Shown here one piece after another: positions 26,311-39,300 of a stretch of 64,000 nt of DNA. The stretch is from Nodosilinea nodulosa PCC 7104 (lineage in GTDB: Bacteria; Cyanobacteriota; Cyanobacteriia; Phormidesmidales; Phormidesmidaceae): positions 1,576,214-1,640,213 of the forward strand of contig NZ_JH976537.1 in NCBI RefSeq assembly GCF_000309385.1. Direction: 5' to 3'. The translations under genes and the position numbers were made by a program. Under the pieces are notes generated by a model. The model worked only from the letters and a program-made list of their open reading frames with translations. It was not told the DNA's origin and did not search any database. Every line of letters starts with the position of its first letter. Position 1 is the first letter of the stretch.

Positions 26311-27171
26311 TTATTGGCCGGGTTTTTCGGGCGGCGGAGTGGGTACGGGTAAACCCGGTAACACTGTATCGCTATTTGCAGGCGCTGCACAGGCGGAATT
26401 GGTCGGCGGTTGGGTGGTAACGGTGACGGCTTTAAACCCGGCGGTAGATAGCAGCTGGCTAACGGTGACCTCGGCGCGGCGGTTGGCCTCGGCCAGCAAG
26501 TTCTCGCTACAGGCCGCCTCTTCGATTTTGGCCAGGGCCTCTTGCTGAGCTTTTTCTTGCAGCTCGGGGGCGGCATCTGGCCCCAGGCCCAAAAAGCCCC
26601 GGCTGTAGTCGTAGACGTTCGATTTGGTCAAATCCAGCTTGCTGTCAAGCACCTTCGGCGGCGGCAGCGTCACCTGAATCGCATTGTCCCCGCTCACCTG
26701 CACATTGGCAGCGGTCAGCTCTGCTAAGTCGACCCCGGCCCGCACCTCGCCGTAGGCAATGTAGAGCAGGTTGGTGGAGCCGATTACGTAGCCCGCCAGG
26801 GTGCGATCGCTCTTGGTGGGCACCACCGCCTCCATGGCAAAGATCGCCGTGGTCAGCTCGCTGGCCCCCCGCAGTTGCTGAACGACGACCGATCGCACAT
26901 CCACCTGGGGCTCGCTGGGGGCAGGGGTCAGCATAATGCGCGCCCCTTCCAGAAAGCGATCGCCCGATCGCCACACCCCAATCCCGGCCACCACACCCAC
27001 CAGCACCGCGCCACCCAGCAGCGCGTTGAATACACCCCGCACCAGGCGAAAGGGGCTACGGCGGGGCTTCTGCGGCATGGGGATGGGCTGGGGCGGGTCA
27101 GGCATTCTGGCATCGACATAGCGAGGCGGCAGCGGGTCGGGCAGTTTGCGATCGGGAGGTGCAGGGCGCAT
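26311..27171 (-). CDS. DUF4230 domain membrane-anchored protein
   Basis: A 286-residue protein: a Pro-rich cytosolic N-terminus, one membrane helix near residues 50-68 (LLGGAVLVGVVAGIGVW), and an extracytoplasmic DUF4230 domain with VVQQLRGASELTTAIFAMEAV, LLYIAYGEVRAGVDLAEL and DLTKSNVYDYSRGFLGLGPDA. DUF4230 proteins are widespread with no established role. It is first of a three-gene operon with the GST and GlcE-like genes, but a shared pathway is not evident. Confidence 0.82.
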   Translation of the reverse strand: MRPAPPDRKLPDPLPPRYVDARMPDPPQPIPMPQKPRRSPFRLVRGVFNALLGGAVLVGVVAGIGVWRSGDRFLEGARIMLTPAPSEPQVDVRSVVVQQLRGASELTTAIFAMEAVVPTKSDRTLAGYVIGSTNLLYIAYGEVRAGVDLAELTAANVQVSGDNAIQVTLPPPKVLDSKLDLTKSNVYDYSRGFLGLGPDAAPELQEKAQQEALAKIEEAACSENLLAEANRRAEVTVSQLLSTAGFKAVTVTTQPPTNSACAAPANSDTVLPGLPVPTPPPEKPGQ

Positions 27172-27293
27172 AGGGGGAGGCGGATAGGTTAGCAGTTAGA
27201 TATGTAGGTAAATAAGACAGCGAGAGGCTTGGAATTAATTCAAATGTACTATTTATCTCTCATGGTATCAACCTGCTGTCTCAGTTAAAACAA

Positions 27294-27683
27294 TTACCAG
27301 ACATTAAGTTTTAGGTTCTCAATCTCCCTGAAATGTGCGTCGCGGCTGACTAAAACTAAGTCATGCTGAAGTGCAAGCGCGGCAACCCAAATATCATTCT
27401 CAGGTAGCGGACGCCCCTTGAGCCTTAGCTTATGTTTAACTTTGCCATACTGTTGAGCGGTCTCAAAACTACAATCCAACACGGCGCTACTAGCAGCTAA
27501 ATCATTGATTCGGGCCAAATTTTCTCGAATGCGTCCCGATTTTCTTGCCCCATAAAATAATTCACCAATTGCAATACTTGGAATGAAAACTTCGTCGGAT
27601 TGAATGAGATTTTCCTTAACTGCCACGTCATCGGCAAAAAGAGCAATGATGATGTTGGTATCCAACAAATACCTACCACTCAT
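27294..27683 (-). CDS. vapC: VapC-type PIN domain ribonuclease toxin
   Basis: A 129-residue PIN-domain RNase. The acidic active-site residues are in YLLDTNIIIALF (Asp), PSIAIGELFYGA (Glu) and PENDIWVAALAL (Asp), with SRDAHFREIENLKL after. It would cleave RNA, typically tRNA or rRNA, when free of antitoxin. It overlaps the upstream gene by 11 bases, the usual coupling for VapBC pairs. Base use is more AT-rich than in the flanking genes, consistent with a mobile module. Confidence 0.9.
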   Translation of the reverse strand: MSGRYLLDTNIIIALFADDVAVKENLIQSDEVFIPSIAIGELFYGARKSGRIRENLARINDLAASSAVLDCSFETAQQYGKVKHKLRLKGRPLPENDIWVAALALQHDLVLVSRDAHFREIENLKLNVW

Positions 27684-27900
27684 TGAGATCGACCCGGGTG
27701 CAGTCTTGCTCTATTGCCTGATTCATTAACTGGAGATCGTCGGTAGGAATTGAGCCCGCAAAGCGCAATAGCTCTTGCCCTGAAGCACCTCGGAGTTCAA
27801 CCTCAACCAGCGTGCGCACAAACTCAAGCACTTGCATTTGCAAAGGCTGCGGCATGATGCTCAATCGTTCAACTACTTCGTCGATGATTGGAATGCTCAT
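27673..27900 (-). CDS. DUF2281-like antitoxin partner of VapC
   Basis: A 75-residue protein upstream of and overlapping the PIN toxin. The pattern IIDEVVERLSIMPQPLQMQVLEFVRTLVE resembles DUF2281/VapB-type antitoxins of cyanobacteria, followed by a disordered acidic tail ending DLNEW that would wrap the toxin. It probably neutralises VapC and represses its own promoter. The assignment rests on position and pattern. Confidence 0.75.
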   Translation of the reverse strand: MSIPIIDEVVERLSIMPQPLQMQVLEFVRTLVEVELRGASGQELLRFAGSIPTDDLQLMNQAIEQDCTRVDLNEW

Positions 27901-27968
27901 GCTCTGCCCTCCGTTTATAGCTCTTCCCTTTTAAGGTGCCGATTCACCAGCTTCTATCCTAGCCTGGG

Positions 27969-30467
27969 CTAAGGATTCCGACCCGCTGTTAGCACCTCGT
28001 ATAGCCCCCAAATCGCCATGGGGCGCATGTAGTGGCAGGCGCGGTAGGTGCCCAGGGCGGTGATCGCTTCCGGGGTGCGAAATTGCAGGCCGTAGCTATA
28101 AATTTGCTGGATGACGGATTCGGCGATCGCCATTGCCTCCTCCCGCTTACCCATCTGGGCCAAGAACGCCGCCAGGCCAAAGTTGATGCCCGTCCACACC
28201 TCCTGCTGGTGGGTGCTGTCGGGGTCTTCAGGAGAACCGTCGGGAAGAACGCCGTTGGCCGCGCCGATCGCCATACTTAAAGATGCAGCGCTAAAGTTGC
28301 CCAGCTGCGCCCCCTCAAACTTCTGCTGGGGCGGGCGTTCCTGGCTCTGCACCACCTGGTTAAATTTCACAAAACAGGCATCGTAAATGGCGTCGAGGGC
28401 CGAGAGGGTAAATTCGTCTTCCACCAGATCGGGCAGGTCCAGATGGCGCACCATAAACTGGCCGCAGAGCTGGTCGGCCATCACCACATCGGAGCCGCTG
28501 CCCGTGTCGAGGCGGTAGTAGCGCCCGTTCCACAGCTTGGGGTGGTAGGCTTTGAGGCCGTTGTCGAGCCAGCGGCGGTACTGGCTGAGTAAAATCGGGG
28601 TGTTGCCGGGGGCCAGGTTATTGGCGGTGAGGATTTCGGCGATCGCGATCGCCGCCTCCATGGCCCCCAGCCACAGCCCGCCGCAGTAGGCGCTAATGCC
28701 CTTGAGCTGCCAGTCGTCGAAAGTTTGGTCGGGGGCACCCTCGTTTTCGGGAATGCCGTCGCCGTCGCGATCGAACTGCTTCAGGTATTGCAGGGTGTCG
28801 ACCACCGCAGGCCAGCAGTCCTTGAGAAATTCCACGTCTGTCGCGCCCGTGAACTGGTAGGCGCGGTAGACCTGGAGCACAAAGTCGCTGCCCAGGTCTT
28901 TCCACTGGTTGCAGTCCTGGTAGCTGGTGTAGTTGGTCTGCGCCCAGGGGTGCTCGTTGGGCGCGCCCAGGTCGTGGGGCGTCGCGCCCTTGAGCTTGCG
29001 AATGGCGGGGGGATTCTCTAGCCCCATGGTGACGTAGTAGCCGATGATCCGCCTGCGCTCGTCCTGGGCGGGGATGGCGCGGGCAAAGGCGCGCAGCACG
29101 GCTTTCTCTAGCTCGGGCCACAGCAGCAGGGTGGCGAAACCGCCGTAGAGGCGCACGTCCAGGCTTTCGTACCAGCGATAGTCGATGCACTCCAGGACCG
29201 CAAACTGGCCCACGGGGTCGGCCTCGGTGGCGGCGCTCCACAGGGTACCGCCGCTGGCCAGGTCGTAGAGCTCGTTAAACAGCGCCATTTTGAAGGCGTC
29301 GGGCAGGTCGGGCCGCGCCAGAATCGGCTGCTGCCAGGCGGCGATCGCCCGCTGCCAAGTCTTGTACTCGGTCAGGGCATCGAAGGCGATCGCCCGCGCG
29401 TTCCGCCCATCTCGCCCATAGAAATCGGTGTAGCGGCGGTAGTTCACCACCCCAGCGGCGAATTCAGTGACGGGCAGATCCCAGGCCAGGGCGACGGGAA
29501 TCTGGCGGGTTTCGCCGGGTTGCAGAGTGAAGCGCAGGGCGATCGCCCCCCCCATCTGCTCCCCCTCCTCCGCCGGGCTCGTATCCAGCAGGTTCATCAG
29601 TCGGCCCAGCTTGGCAAAGGCATCCCACAGATCGCGCCCGTCGCCTGCTGGGTTCCAGCGCAGATCATAGGAGACTTCGACATCTGGATCTTCCAGCGTG
29701 GCAACGCACCACTGGCCGTCGCCTTCGGCGGGTTCCCCCTGCCAGGCCCTGTCCATCACCAGCGCCTTGAGGCCACCCTCGTTGATGAACTGGTTAAAAT
29801 TTCCGGTGCTCTGCCCGATCGCGGGCACGTAGTCGTAGTAGGGGCTGCCGTCGTCGCGCAGCAGCACCTCGGGGGATTTCTGCGTATTGGTGAACCAGCC
29901 CACCATGTTCTGCCAGCTGGCCATCAGGCTGAGGGTAATGGGGTGGCGGGTGGGGTTGTGAGCGGTCCACTCAAACAGGGCGACCGGATAGCTGGCTTCC
30001 TGGTAGTTGTCGGGCCAGATCGGGGTGAGCTGCTCGCAGGTGATCTGGGCGCGAAAGACATTCTCGTAGCGGTACCAGCTGCGGGGATACAGCGCGTGGT
30101 AGCTGCCGGTGGCGCGGGCCTTGGTCGAGGCCGGGTACCACTGCCACGAGGGCAGCCTATCCTCAGGGGGCTGGGTGCCGAGGGCAAAAGCCTGGGTTCT
30201 GCCGCCGCCCTGCTCCCACAGGCTGAACTGGCAGCCGGGAAAGCTCTGAAAGACATGCTCGCCGCCGTCGAGGTGCCAGAGGTTGAAGTCGCCGTTGGGC
30301 GATCGCCCCACACAGCCCGCCCCAAATCCGCCCAGCGGTGCCCCGTGGTTGGGGCCATCGTCCAGGTTGCTGGCGTAGCGCACGATGTAGTGGTGCTCCC
30401 AGGGCTGGCCGAGGGGTCGCTGCCACGCCTGAGAGGGAATCTGGGGAAGGGATGGGGTTTCAGTCAT
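27969..30467 (-). CDS. GH116 beta-glucosidase / glucosylceramidase-like protein
   Basis: An 832-residue glycoside hydrolase family 116 protein, relative of the human non-lysosomal glucosylceramidase GBA2. The N-terminal beta-sandwich starts around PLGGFGAGCVGRSPNGDFNLW, and the C-terminal (alpha/alpha)6 barrel holds the catalytic pair: Glu434 in YESLDVRLYGGFA and Asp584/585 in TFDDWQLKGISAYCGGLW. Their spacing agrees with that in the characterised bacterial enzyme from Thermoanaerobacterium. No signal peptide is visible, so it is probably cytosolic and acts on beta-glucosides; the natural substrate is unknown. It is monocistronic and divergent from the aldo/keto reductase. Confidence 0.9.
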   Translation of the reverse strand: MTETPSLPQIPSQAWQRPLGQPWEHHYIVRYASNLDDGPNHGAPLGGFGAGCVGRSPNGDFNLWHLDGGEHVFQSFPGCQFSLWEQGGGRTQAFALGTQPPEDRLPSWQWYPASTKARATGSYHALYPRSWYRYENVFRAQITCEQLTPIWPDNYQEASYPVALFEWTAHNPTRHPITLSLMASWQNMVGWFTNTQKSPEVLLRDDGSPYYDYVPAIGQSTGNFNQFINEGGLKALVMDRAWQGEPAEGDGQWCVATLEDPDVEVSYDLRWNPAGDGRDLWDAFAKLGRLMNLLDTSPAEEGEQMGGAIALRFTLQPGETRQIPVALAWDLPVTEFAAGVVNYRRYTDFYGRDGRNARAIAFDALTEYKTWQRAIAAWQQPILARPDLPDAFKMALFNELYDLASGGTLWSAATEADPVGQFAVLECIDYRWYESLDVRLYGGFATLLLWPELEKAVLRAFARAIPAQDERRRIIGYYVTMGLENPPAIRKLKGATPHDLGAPNEHPWAQTNYTSYQDCNQWKDLGSDFVLQVYRAYQFTGATDVEFLKDCWPAVVDTLQYLKQFDRDGDGIPENEGAPDQTFDDWQLKGISAYCGGLWLGAMEAAIAIAEILTANNLAPGNTPILLSQYRRWLDNGLKAYHPKLWNGRYYRLDTGSGSDVVMADQLCGQFMVRHLDLPDLVEDEFTLSALDAIYDACFVKFNQVVQSQERPPQQKFEGAQLGNFSAASLSMAIGAANGVLPDGSPEDPDSTHQQEVWTGINFGLAAFLAQMGKREEAMAIAESVIQQIYSYGLQFRTPEAITALGTYRACHYMRPMAIWGLYEVLTAGRNP

Positions 30468-30584
30468 CCCAAAATATTACCGGGCAATCGCCCCCAGCGC
30501 CCCCAGCACGACGCCACCTTTACAACCGACAATCCCTTGATTACCGTGGGGGATAGCCCTCTGCCCTTGTGAGAACTCTCCCCT

Positions 30585-31766
30585 ATGCAGTACCGACGCT
30601 TTGGTCGCACTGAGCTTCAGATGCCCGTGTTTTCCTGCGGCGGCATGCGGTATCAGCACTCGTGGAAAGACGTGCCCCTGAGCGAGATTTCGCAAAAGAA
30701 TCAGCAGAACCTGGAGGCCACGATTCGCCGGGCGCTGGAGGTGGGCATTAACCACATTGAAACGGCGCGGGGCTACGGTACCTCTGAGGTGCAGCTGGGG
30801 CAAATTTTGCCGGGGCTGCCGCGCGAGCGCATGATCGTGCAAACCAAGGTTTCCCCCACCGCCGACCCCGCCGAGTTTCGCCAGCACCTAACGCAGTCCC
30901 TCGACAATCTCAAGCTTGAAACCGTTGACCTGCTCGGCATCCACGGCATCAACACCGCCGAGCTTTTAGACTGGACCCTGCGCCCCGGCGGCTGCATGGA
31001 GGTGGCGCGGGAGTTTCAGCGCCAGGGCCGGGTGCGGTTTATCGGCTTTTCGACCCATGCGCCGACGGCGGTGATTCAGCGGGCGATCGCCTCCGATGCG
31101 TTCGACTACGTCAACCTGCACTGGTACTACGTCAACCAGGACAACTGGGCGGCGATCGACACCGCCCAGCGCCACGATCTAGGGGTATTCATCATCAGCC
31201 CGTCGGATAAGGGGGGCCACCTCTACAACCCGCCCGCCCGCCTCGTAGAGCTGTGCGACCCGCTCAGCCCGATGGTGTTTAACAACCTGTTTTGCCTCAG
31301 CCATCCCCAGGTGCACACCCTCAGCATTGGGGCGGCCAGGCCCAGCGACTTCGACGAACACCTCAAGACGCTGCCGCTGCTCGACGATGCTGAACGGCAT
31401 TTGAAGCCGGTGCGCGATCGCCTGCACCGCCACGCCCAAGCCGTGCTGGGGGAAGACTGGCTGCGCACCTGGCAGCTGGGCCTGCCCGGCCCCGATGACA
31501 CCCCCGGCCACATCAACATTCCCGCCATTCTACGGCTGCGGAACCTGCTGCTGGCCTTTGATATGGAAGACTACGCCAAGGCCCGATACAACATGCTGGG
31601 CAACGCGGGCCACTGGTTCCCCGGCGAAAAGGCCGAACACCTGGACCAGGTGGATCTGTCGGACTGTCTGCGCCGCAGCCCCCACGCCGAGAAAATTCCC
31701 CGCCTGCTGGCCGAGGCCCACGCAAAACTGGCCGGTCAGGCCATGGCGCGATTGTCTAACGCCTAG
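30585..31766 (+). CDS. Aldo/keto reductase family protein
   Basis: A 393-residue NADPH-dependent oxidoreductase of the AKR fold. The start MQYRRFGRTELQMPVFSCGG and GINHIETARGYGTSEVQLGQIL (Tyr active site) are typical, with KTKVSPTA-type and LDLLGIHG-like strands and VRFIGFSTHAP following. About 100 C-terminal residues extend beyond the barrel (MEDYAKARYNMLGNAGHWFPG), a feature of the Fe-S-linked AKR subgroup, although I do not see the four-cysteine cluster motif. The substrate is unknown. The gene is divergent from the GH116 gene with about 117 bases between starts. Confidence 0.88.
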   Translation: MQYRRFGRTELQMPVFSCGGMRYQHSWKDVPLSEISQKNQQNLEATIRRALEVGINHIETARGYGTSEVQLGQILPGLPRERMIVQTKVSPTADPAEFRQHLTQSLDNLKLETVDLLGIHGINTAELLDWTLRPGGCMEVAREFQRQGRVRFIGFSTHAPTAVIQRAIASDAFDYVNLHWYYVNQDNWAAIDTAQRHDLGVFIISPSDKGGHLYNPPARLVELCDPLSPMVFNNLFCLSHPQVHTLSIGAARPSDFDEHLKTLPLLDDAERHLKPVRDRLHRHAQAVLGEDWLRTWQLGLPGPDDTPGHINIPAILRLRNLLLAFDMEDYAKARYNMLGNAGHWFPGEKAEHLDQVDLSDCLRRSPHAEKIPRLLAEAHAKLAGQAMARLSNA

Positions 31767-31996
31767 GAAATTGCGCTGGGGGCACAACCCGCCGCAGGAT
31801 GCACGCTCGAGCGGCCCCGTTCGAGCACCGGGCAAACCCGCCCAGCAGGCCAGGTGATAGGATAGAAAAGCACTTTTGCTCCCCTCAAGCCCCCCTCCGG
31901 CCCCCGGCAGGTGTGGACATCGCCCCTTGCAGAGCGGTCCCCCGTTACGATTGACTTAAGTGCAACACCCTACGCTGACCTAGGCTGCCTGAATTC

Positions 31997-34786
<2,790 letters not shown>

Positions 34787-34840
34787 CCAGGCGGAGTAGA
34801 CTACGGCACGAGTCGATTGGTTATTGCCGATCGCGAGGGG

Positions 34841-34860
34841 GCAGGGGAGCTAGGGAGCCA
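34841..34860. repeat. Dispersed 20-base repeat, copy 1
   Basis: GCAGGGGAGCTAGGGAGCCA between secA and the fused pyrF-pyrE gene is an exact reverse complement of 45115-45134. Flanking bases keep the AGGGAGCC/AGGGGAGG style, so it is one of the short intergenic filler repeats of this genome. Confidence 0.75.
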
Positions 34861-34903
34861 GGGGAGGTAGGGCGGTGGCTTACTTTCCGCCCGGCGGTAG
34901 TCG

Positions 34904-36343
34904 TCAGATCTCCGAGTCCTGAAAGGCCTGAAACTGCCCCTCGTCAATGCGGCCCGTCTGGTACAGGGTCTGGGTAATCTCCGAGATGGAGAGCACCGAG
35001 TGAGCCCGATAGCCCTGCTGCCTGAGCCGGTCTTTTACCCCCTGCTCATGGTCTAAAAAGACGACAATATCCTGCACAGCCAGACCGACCGATTGCAGCT
35101 TTGCGGCGCCTTCCATGGCGCTTTTGCCGCTGATCAAAATGTCGTCCACCACCACGGCGGTTTCCCCTGGGTTAAAGTTGCCCTCCACCAGGCGGCGGGT
35201 GCCGTGGGCTTTGACCTCCTTGCGGGGAAAAATCATCGGGTGGTTGAGCTGTAGGGCCAGCCCCGTAGCCGTGGGCAGCGAGCCGTAGGGAATACCGGCA
35301 ATGCGATCGAAGGTGAGGTCTTGCAGAATGGCGGCGTAGGCATTGAGCACCTGCTGGAACAGCTGGGGGTTAGAAATAATCGTGCGCAGGTCGATGTAGT
35401 AGGGAAAAACGGCTCCCGAGGCCTGAACGAATTCGCCAAACAGAATGCAGCCCACGTCGAAGAGTTGCAGAATCAGGTTTTGCAGGGGATGACTATCGAA
35501 GGTGCAGACATTGGGCATCCACAGCTGGCAACTGGCTGACCCCTGGGCCAGGCCCGATCGCACCTGCTGAATCTGCCTTTGCAGCGATCGCACCCTGGCT
35601 CCCACATCGTCCTGGCCCAGCCAGTCCTGGGGGATGGGCAGCAGCAGCCCCCGGCCCTCGCCATCGAGTCCGGCGGCGAGCATCTGGGGTAAATCGACCG
35701 TCTCCTGCCAGATGCTGCGGGCCAAAATCAGGCGCTCGGGGGCGATCGCCCGCACGCTCGCCAGCACCGCCGGATCGCTCGTCCCCACTTCCAGTCCAAG
35801 CTGGGTTGGGGTGCCCCAGGTGCGGGCCTCCTGGGCGATCGCCAGGTAGAGGGGCCGCTCGGCGGACGGATACCCCTGCACAAGGCGGGCGGACGGGTTC
35901 GAGGTGCAGCAGGTGACCAGCACCGCCCTGTCTAGATAGACCAGAAACGGGGCCGCCAAATCCTGCCCGCAGTACGGATTCAGGGTAATAGCATCGACCT
36001 GCCAGCGGTCAAATACGGTCTGGGCCAGGGCGCTGCTGGTGTTCAGGTCGCCGTGCTTGGCGTCCAAAATCACGGGAATCGTATCTGGGATGGCCTGCAA
36101 AATATCGCCCAGCAGGGCAAACCCCGGGGCACCGAGGGCTTCGTAAAACCCCAGGGTGGGCTTGTAGGCGCAGACATGGGTCTGGGTCTGGTCAATCACC
36201 CACAGGAGCCAGTCCCGCAGACCCTCCATACGGCCAGACTGGCCATAGCGGGACGGCAGCATCTCGGGGTTGGGGTCAAGGCCGACTACCAGCAGGCTGT
36301 CGCTGCGGGCGATCGCGGCGTCTAGTTTTTCAAAAAAGGACAT
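34904..36343 (-). CDS. pyrFE: Bifunctional orotidine-5'-phosphate decarboxylase / orotate phosphoribosyltransferase
   Basis: A 479-residue fusion performing the last two steps of UMP synthesis. Residues 1 to about 275 form a type 2 OMP decarboxylase (LLVVGLDPNPEMLPSRY, VILDAKHGDLNTSSALAQT with the catalytic K-D pairs). Residues about 290-479 form OPRTase, with the PRPP loop VVVDDILISGKSAMEGAAKL. The order is decarboxylase first, opposite to animal UMP synthase but known in cyanobacteria. The next gene upstream, the TamB-like gene, ends 14 bases before this start on the same strand, so the two may be co-transcribed. Confidence 0.95.
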   Translation of the reverse strand: MSFFEKLDAAIARSDSLLVVGLDPNPEMLPSRYGQSGRMEGLRDWLLWVIDQTQTHVCAYKPTLGFYEALGAPGFALLGDILQAIPDTIPVILDAKHGDLNTSSALAQTVFDRWQVDAITLNPYCGQDLAAPFLVYLDRAVLVTCCTSNPSARLVQGYPSAERPLYLAIAQEARTWGTPTQLGLEVGTSDPAVLASVRAIAPERLILARSIWQETVDLPQMLAAGLDGEGRGLLLPIPQDWLGQDDVGARVRSLQRQIQQVRSGLAQGSASCQLWMPNVCTFDSHPLQNLILQLFDVGCILFGEFVQASGAVFPYYIDLRTIISNPQLFQQVLNAYAAILQDLTFDRIAGIPYGSLPTATGLALQLNHPMIFPRKEVKAHGTRRLVEGNFNPGETAVVVDDILISGKSAMEGAAKLQSVGLAVQDIVVFLDHEQGVKDRLRQQGYRAHSVLSISEITQTLYQTGRIDEGQFQAFQDSEI

Positions 36344-36357
36344 GGCCTACACTGGGT

Positions 36358-39300
36358 TTAGAACCTGACCTCGTACTCAAAGTTGACCGTTTCTGTGCCG
36401 GAGAAATTAGTCGCTCCCCGCACCCGGAGCTGATCGTTAAATCGATAGGACACCCCCAGCTCGGGAGGGTTACCGCTGTTGATAATGCTCAGGGTATCGA
36501 CGCCAATTTTGTTGCCAATATCGAAGGCGGCCTCAACGCCAATGCCAATGCCAACGGCACTGTCGGCGGCCGTGTCGGTGGTGGGGAAGACGCTGAACGA
36601 TCGCAGGCCCACGGTATCGGCAATGCGATCGCCAAACCCGGCCAGGGTGCCACCCCCCAGGAATCCGGCCAGCTGGCTAATTGATGCGCCATACAGGTTA
36701 GTCACCACGCTGCCGGTCAGCAGGGTCACCAGATCCTCCTGGCTGCGGGGGGGGCGGCTGGTCAGGGTAATCAGCTCGGAAGCCTGCCCCGGCGAGCTGG
36801 CATTCTGAAGCTCGCTGGCATAGCCAAAGGCGGTGGCAAACACCGAGACAAACTGCACTTCCCCGGTGGTCAGCCCCTGTGGGTTATTGGCGACTTCGGC
36901 GCTGACAAAGGGGGTGGCCACGGCCTGGGTGATTTGGCGATCCTGCAATCGGGCGCGCATGCGCACGTTCAAAAAGGGATCCAGGCCGCGCTCTGGACTA
37001 AAGGTGGCGGTGTTAGTTTCCCCAGCAATTAGCCGAAACTGGGTCGAAAAGACGTTGATCCACCCCGAGTTGAGCGTGATCACCCCGTCGGGTTGCAGGT
37101 CCGCCAGGGTGCCATCGACCCGAATCTGGCCCGAGGCCGTCAGGTAGTAGAAGGGTGCCCCTGCAATCAGCAGCTGATCGGCCAGGAGCAGGTTTAGATT
37201 GTTGAGGCTAACTCGCCCCATGAGCTGGGTGGGCAGACTCTCGGGCTGGGGCTGCGGTGGGTTGAACCCGCCCTGCTGGGCCTGAAAGTTAGTAATGTAG
37301 GCAGGTAATGGTTGAGCTGAGGAATTGGCGGCTGCATTGCCCGTGGGCAGTGCCCCCGTCTGGCCCAGCAAACTGTTGGGCGTGATGCGCCCCTGACTCA
37401 CTTTTAGATCTCCCGAAACCTCAGGGTTCAGCGCCGCGCCGCCGACCAGCACCTGACCATCGAGCTGAGCCGCAATCAGGTTGGAGTAATCGAGCTTGAC
37501 CTGGTTGAGGGCGATTGTCAGGCCGGTCTGGGGCTGGGCCTCCTGCTTGGCGCTGGCCAGGGCCGCCGCCTGGATCGGCAGCCGACCATTGGCGACGATA
37601 GTGCCGCCGCCAAAGGAGGCCTGGAGCTGATTGACCTGCACCTGATCTAGATTGAACAGCACATCGCCCGTGAGATCCGTCACCGTCTGGGCGATCAGGC
37701 TGCTGCTCAGCTGGCCATCTCGAAACTGGGCGCGCCCGGCCACAATCGGCTCCGCCAGGGTGCCGCCCACCCGCACCGTAACATCGCCCTGGCCGCCGTC
37801 CCAGCGCAGCTGATCGTCTGTGACCAGGTTGAGCACCTGTAGGCTCTCGTCTTTCAGGCTGACCAGCACATCGATCTGGTCGCTGGGGGGCTGCACCGTC
37901 ATGAACGGCAGCGCGTAGGGCACCTTACCCCGCAGGGCAATTTGGGACGGGTCGGATACCACCGCAGCGCCGTCAAAGCTCAGCACCGCATTGTCGTAGG
38001 TGAAGTCCACATTCACGCCGCTGAGCGCCTGCTGGTTGATAGCCGGATTCAGGACGGCCACCTTCCCGGTTATTTGGGGATTGCCGAGGCTGCCCCCGAG
38101 TTGGGCGGTGGTGGAAATATCGCCCTCCACATCGGCGGGGAGATCGACAAACAGCGACGCCAGCTCCACCGGAATGCCGCTGGCCGTCAGCTTCCCGCTG
38201 AGGTTATCTAAGCTGCCGCTGCCCACAAAGCTGATCTGGGTGTCGGGGGAGCGAAACTCCAGCGGGCTGACCTCAAAGGCTCCCTCCTGGTAGCGGGCGG
38301 CGAGCTGAAACTGATTGCAGGCATTGGAACTGACGGGGTTGCCCTCCAGAGGCGTTGAACCGGCTCCGGCACTGGCCGATTCGCAGGGCAGCAGCGTGCC
38401 CCAGCTCCAGTTTTGCCCCTGGATATCGGCGGTGGCCTGAAGGGTATCGGCAGAGAAGCCTGTGCCCTGGATCGCGATCGCCCCCGTAAAGGTTCCCCGC
38501 AGCTGGTCTAGCGGGGGCAAGGCGATGGCGGTACCGTCGTCCTTGGGTTCGTAGCTGGCCATAAATTCGGCAAAGGCCTGCACCTGAGCCAGGAACGAGG
38601 CATCGGGCAGGGAGACCGGAGCGGTGGTCACATCGGCGGCGCTGCTGGTGGCGGTCTCTGGGGGGCCAAAGCCAATGTCGGAAAAGTCTGACCAGTTCAG
38701 GGTGGCCAGCAGATCCTCAAAGCTGCCCGCCACAATGTCGAGCTGGCCGCTGTAAGTCAGCTCGGGCGCGCCCAGATCGGCCTGGCCGCTGAGCCGATAC
38801 TGGCTGTTGGCAAACCGCAGGTCGCCGTCGGTGAGCACCGCCAGGCCGTTGGCGTAGCGGTACTGGCCGGTAAAGCTGTCGGCTACGATGTCGCCCAGAG
38901 CCAGGTTGGCAATGGTGGTGGTGCCCTCGACGGTGGGGTTGGCCAGATCGGTCAGGTTGGCCCGCAGGGTGGCGTCCAGGCTGCCGCCCAGGGGGCCAAA
39001 CCCCGCTGCCGCCGCCGGAGACAGGTTGAGAGCATCGATCGGAACGTTTTGCACGGTGGCGGTGAGCTGGCGGTTGACCACCTGGCCCTCGGCGATGGTT
39101 TCCCCCCGGCGCAGGAGGAACTGGCTGGGCAGCAGGTCGCTATCTAGAGTGGCGCTGAGGCGATCGCCGCCGCCGCGCAGATCGACCTGCCCTCCCTCGG
39201 CCAGGGCCAAATTCAGCGGCCCCACCAGGCGCGGCTCGAAGGCAAAGTCATTGATGGCCAGGTTGTCGAGCTGGGTGTCGCCCCGCAGCCGCAGATTGGC

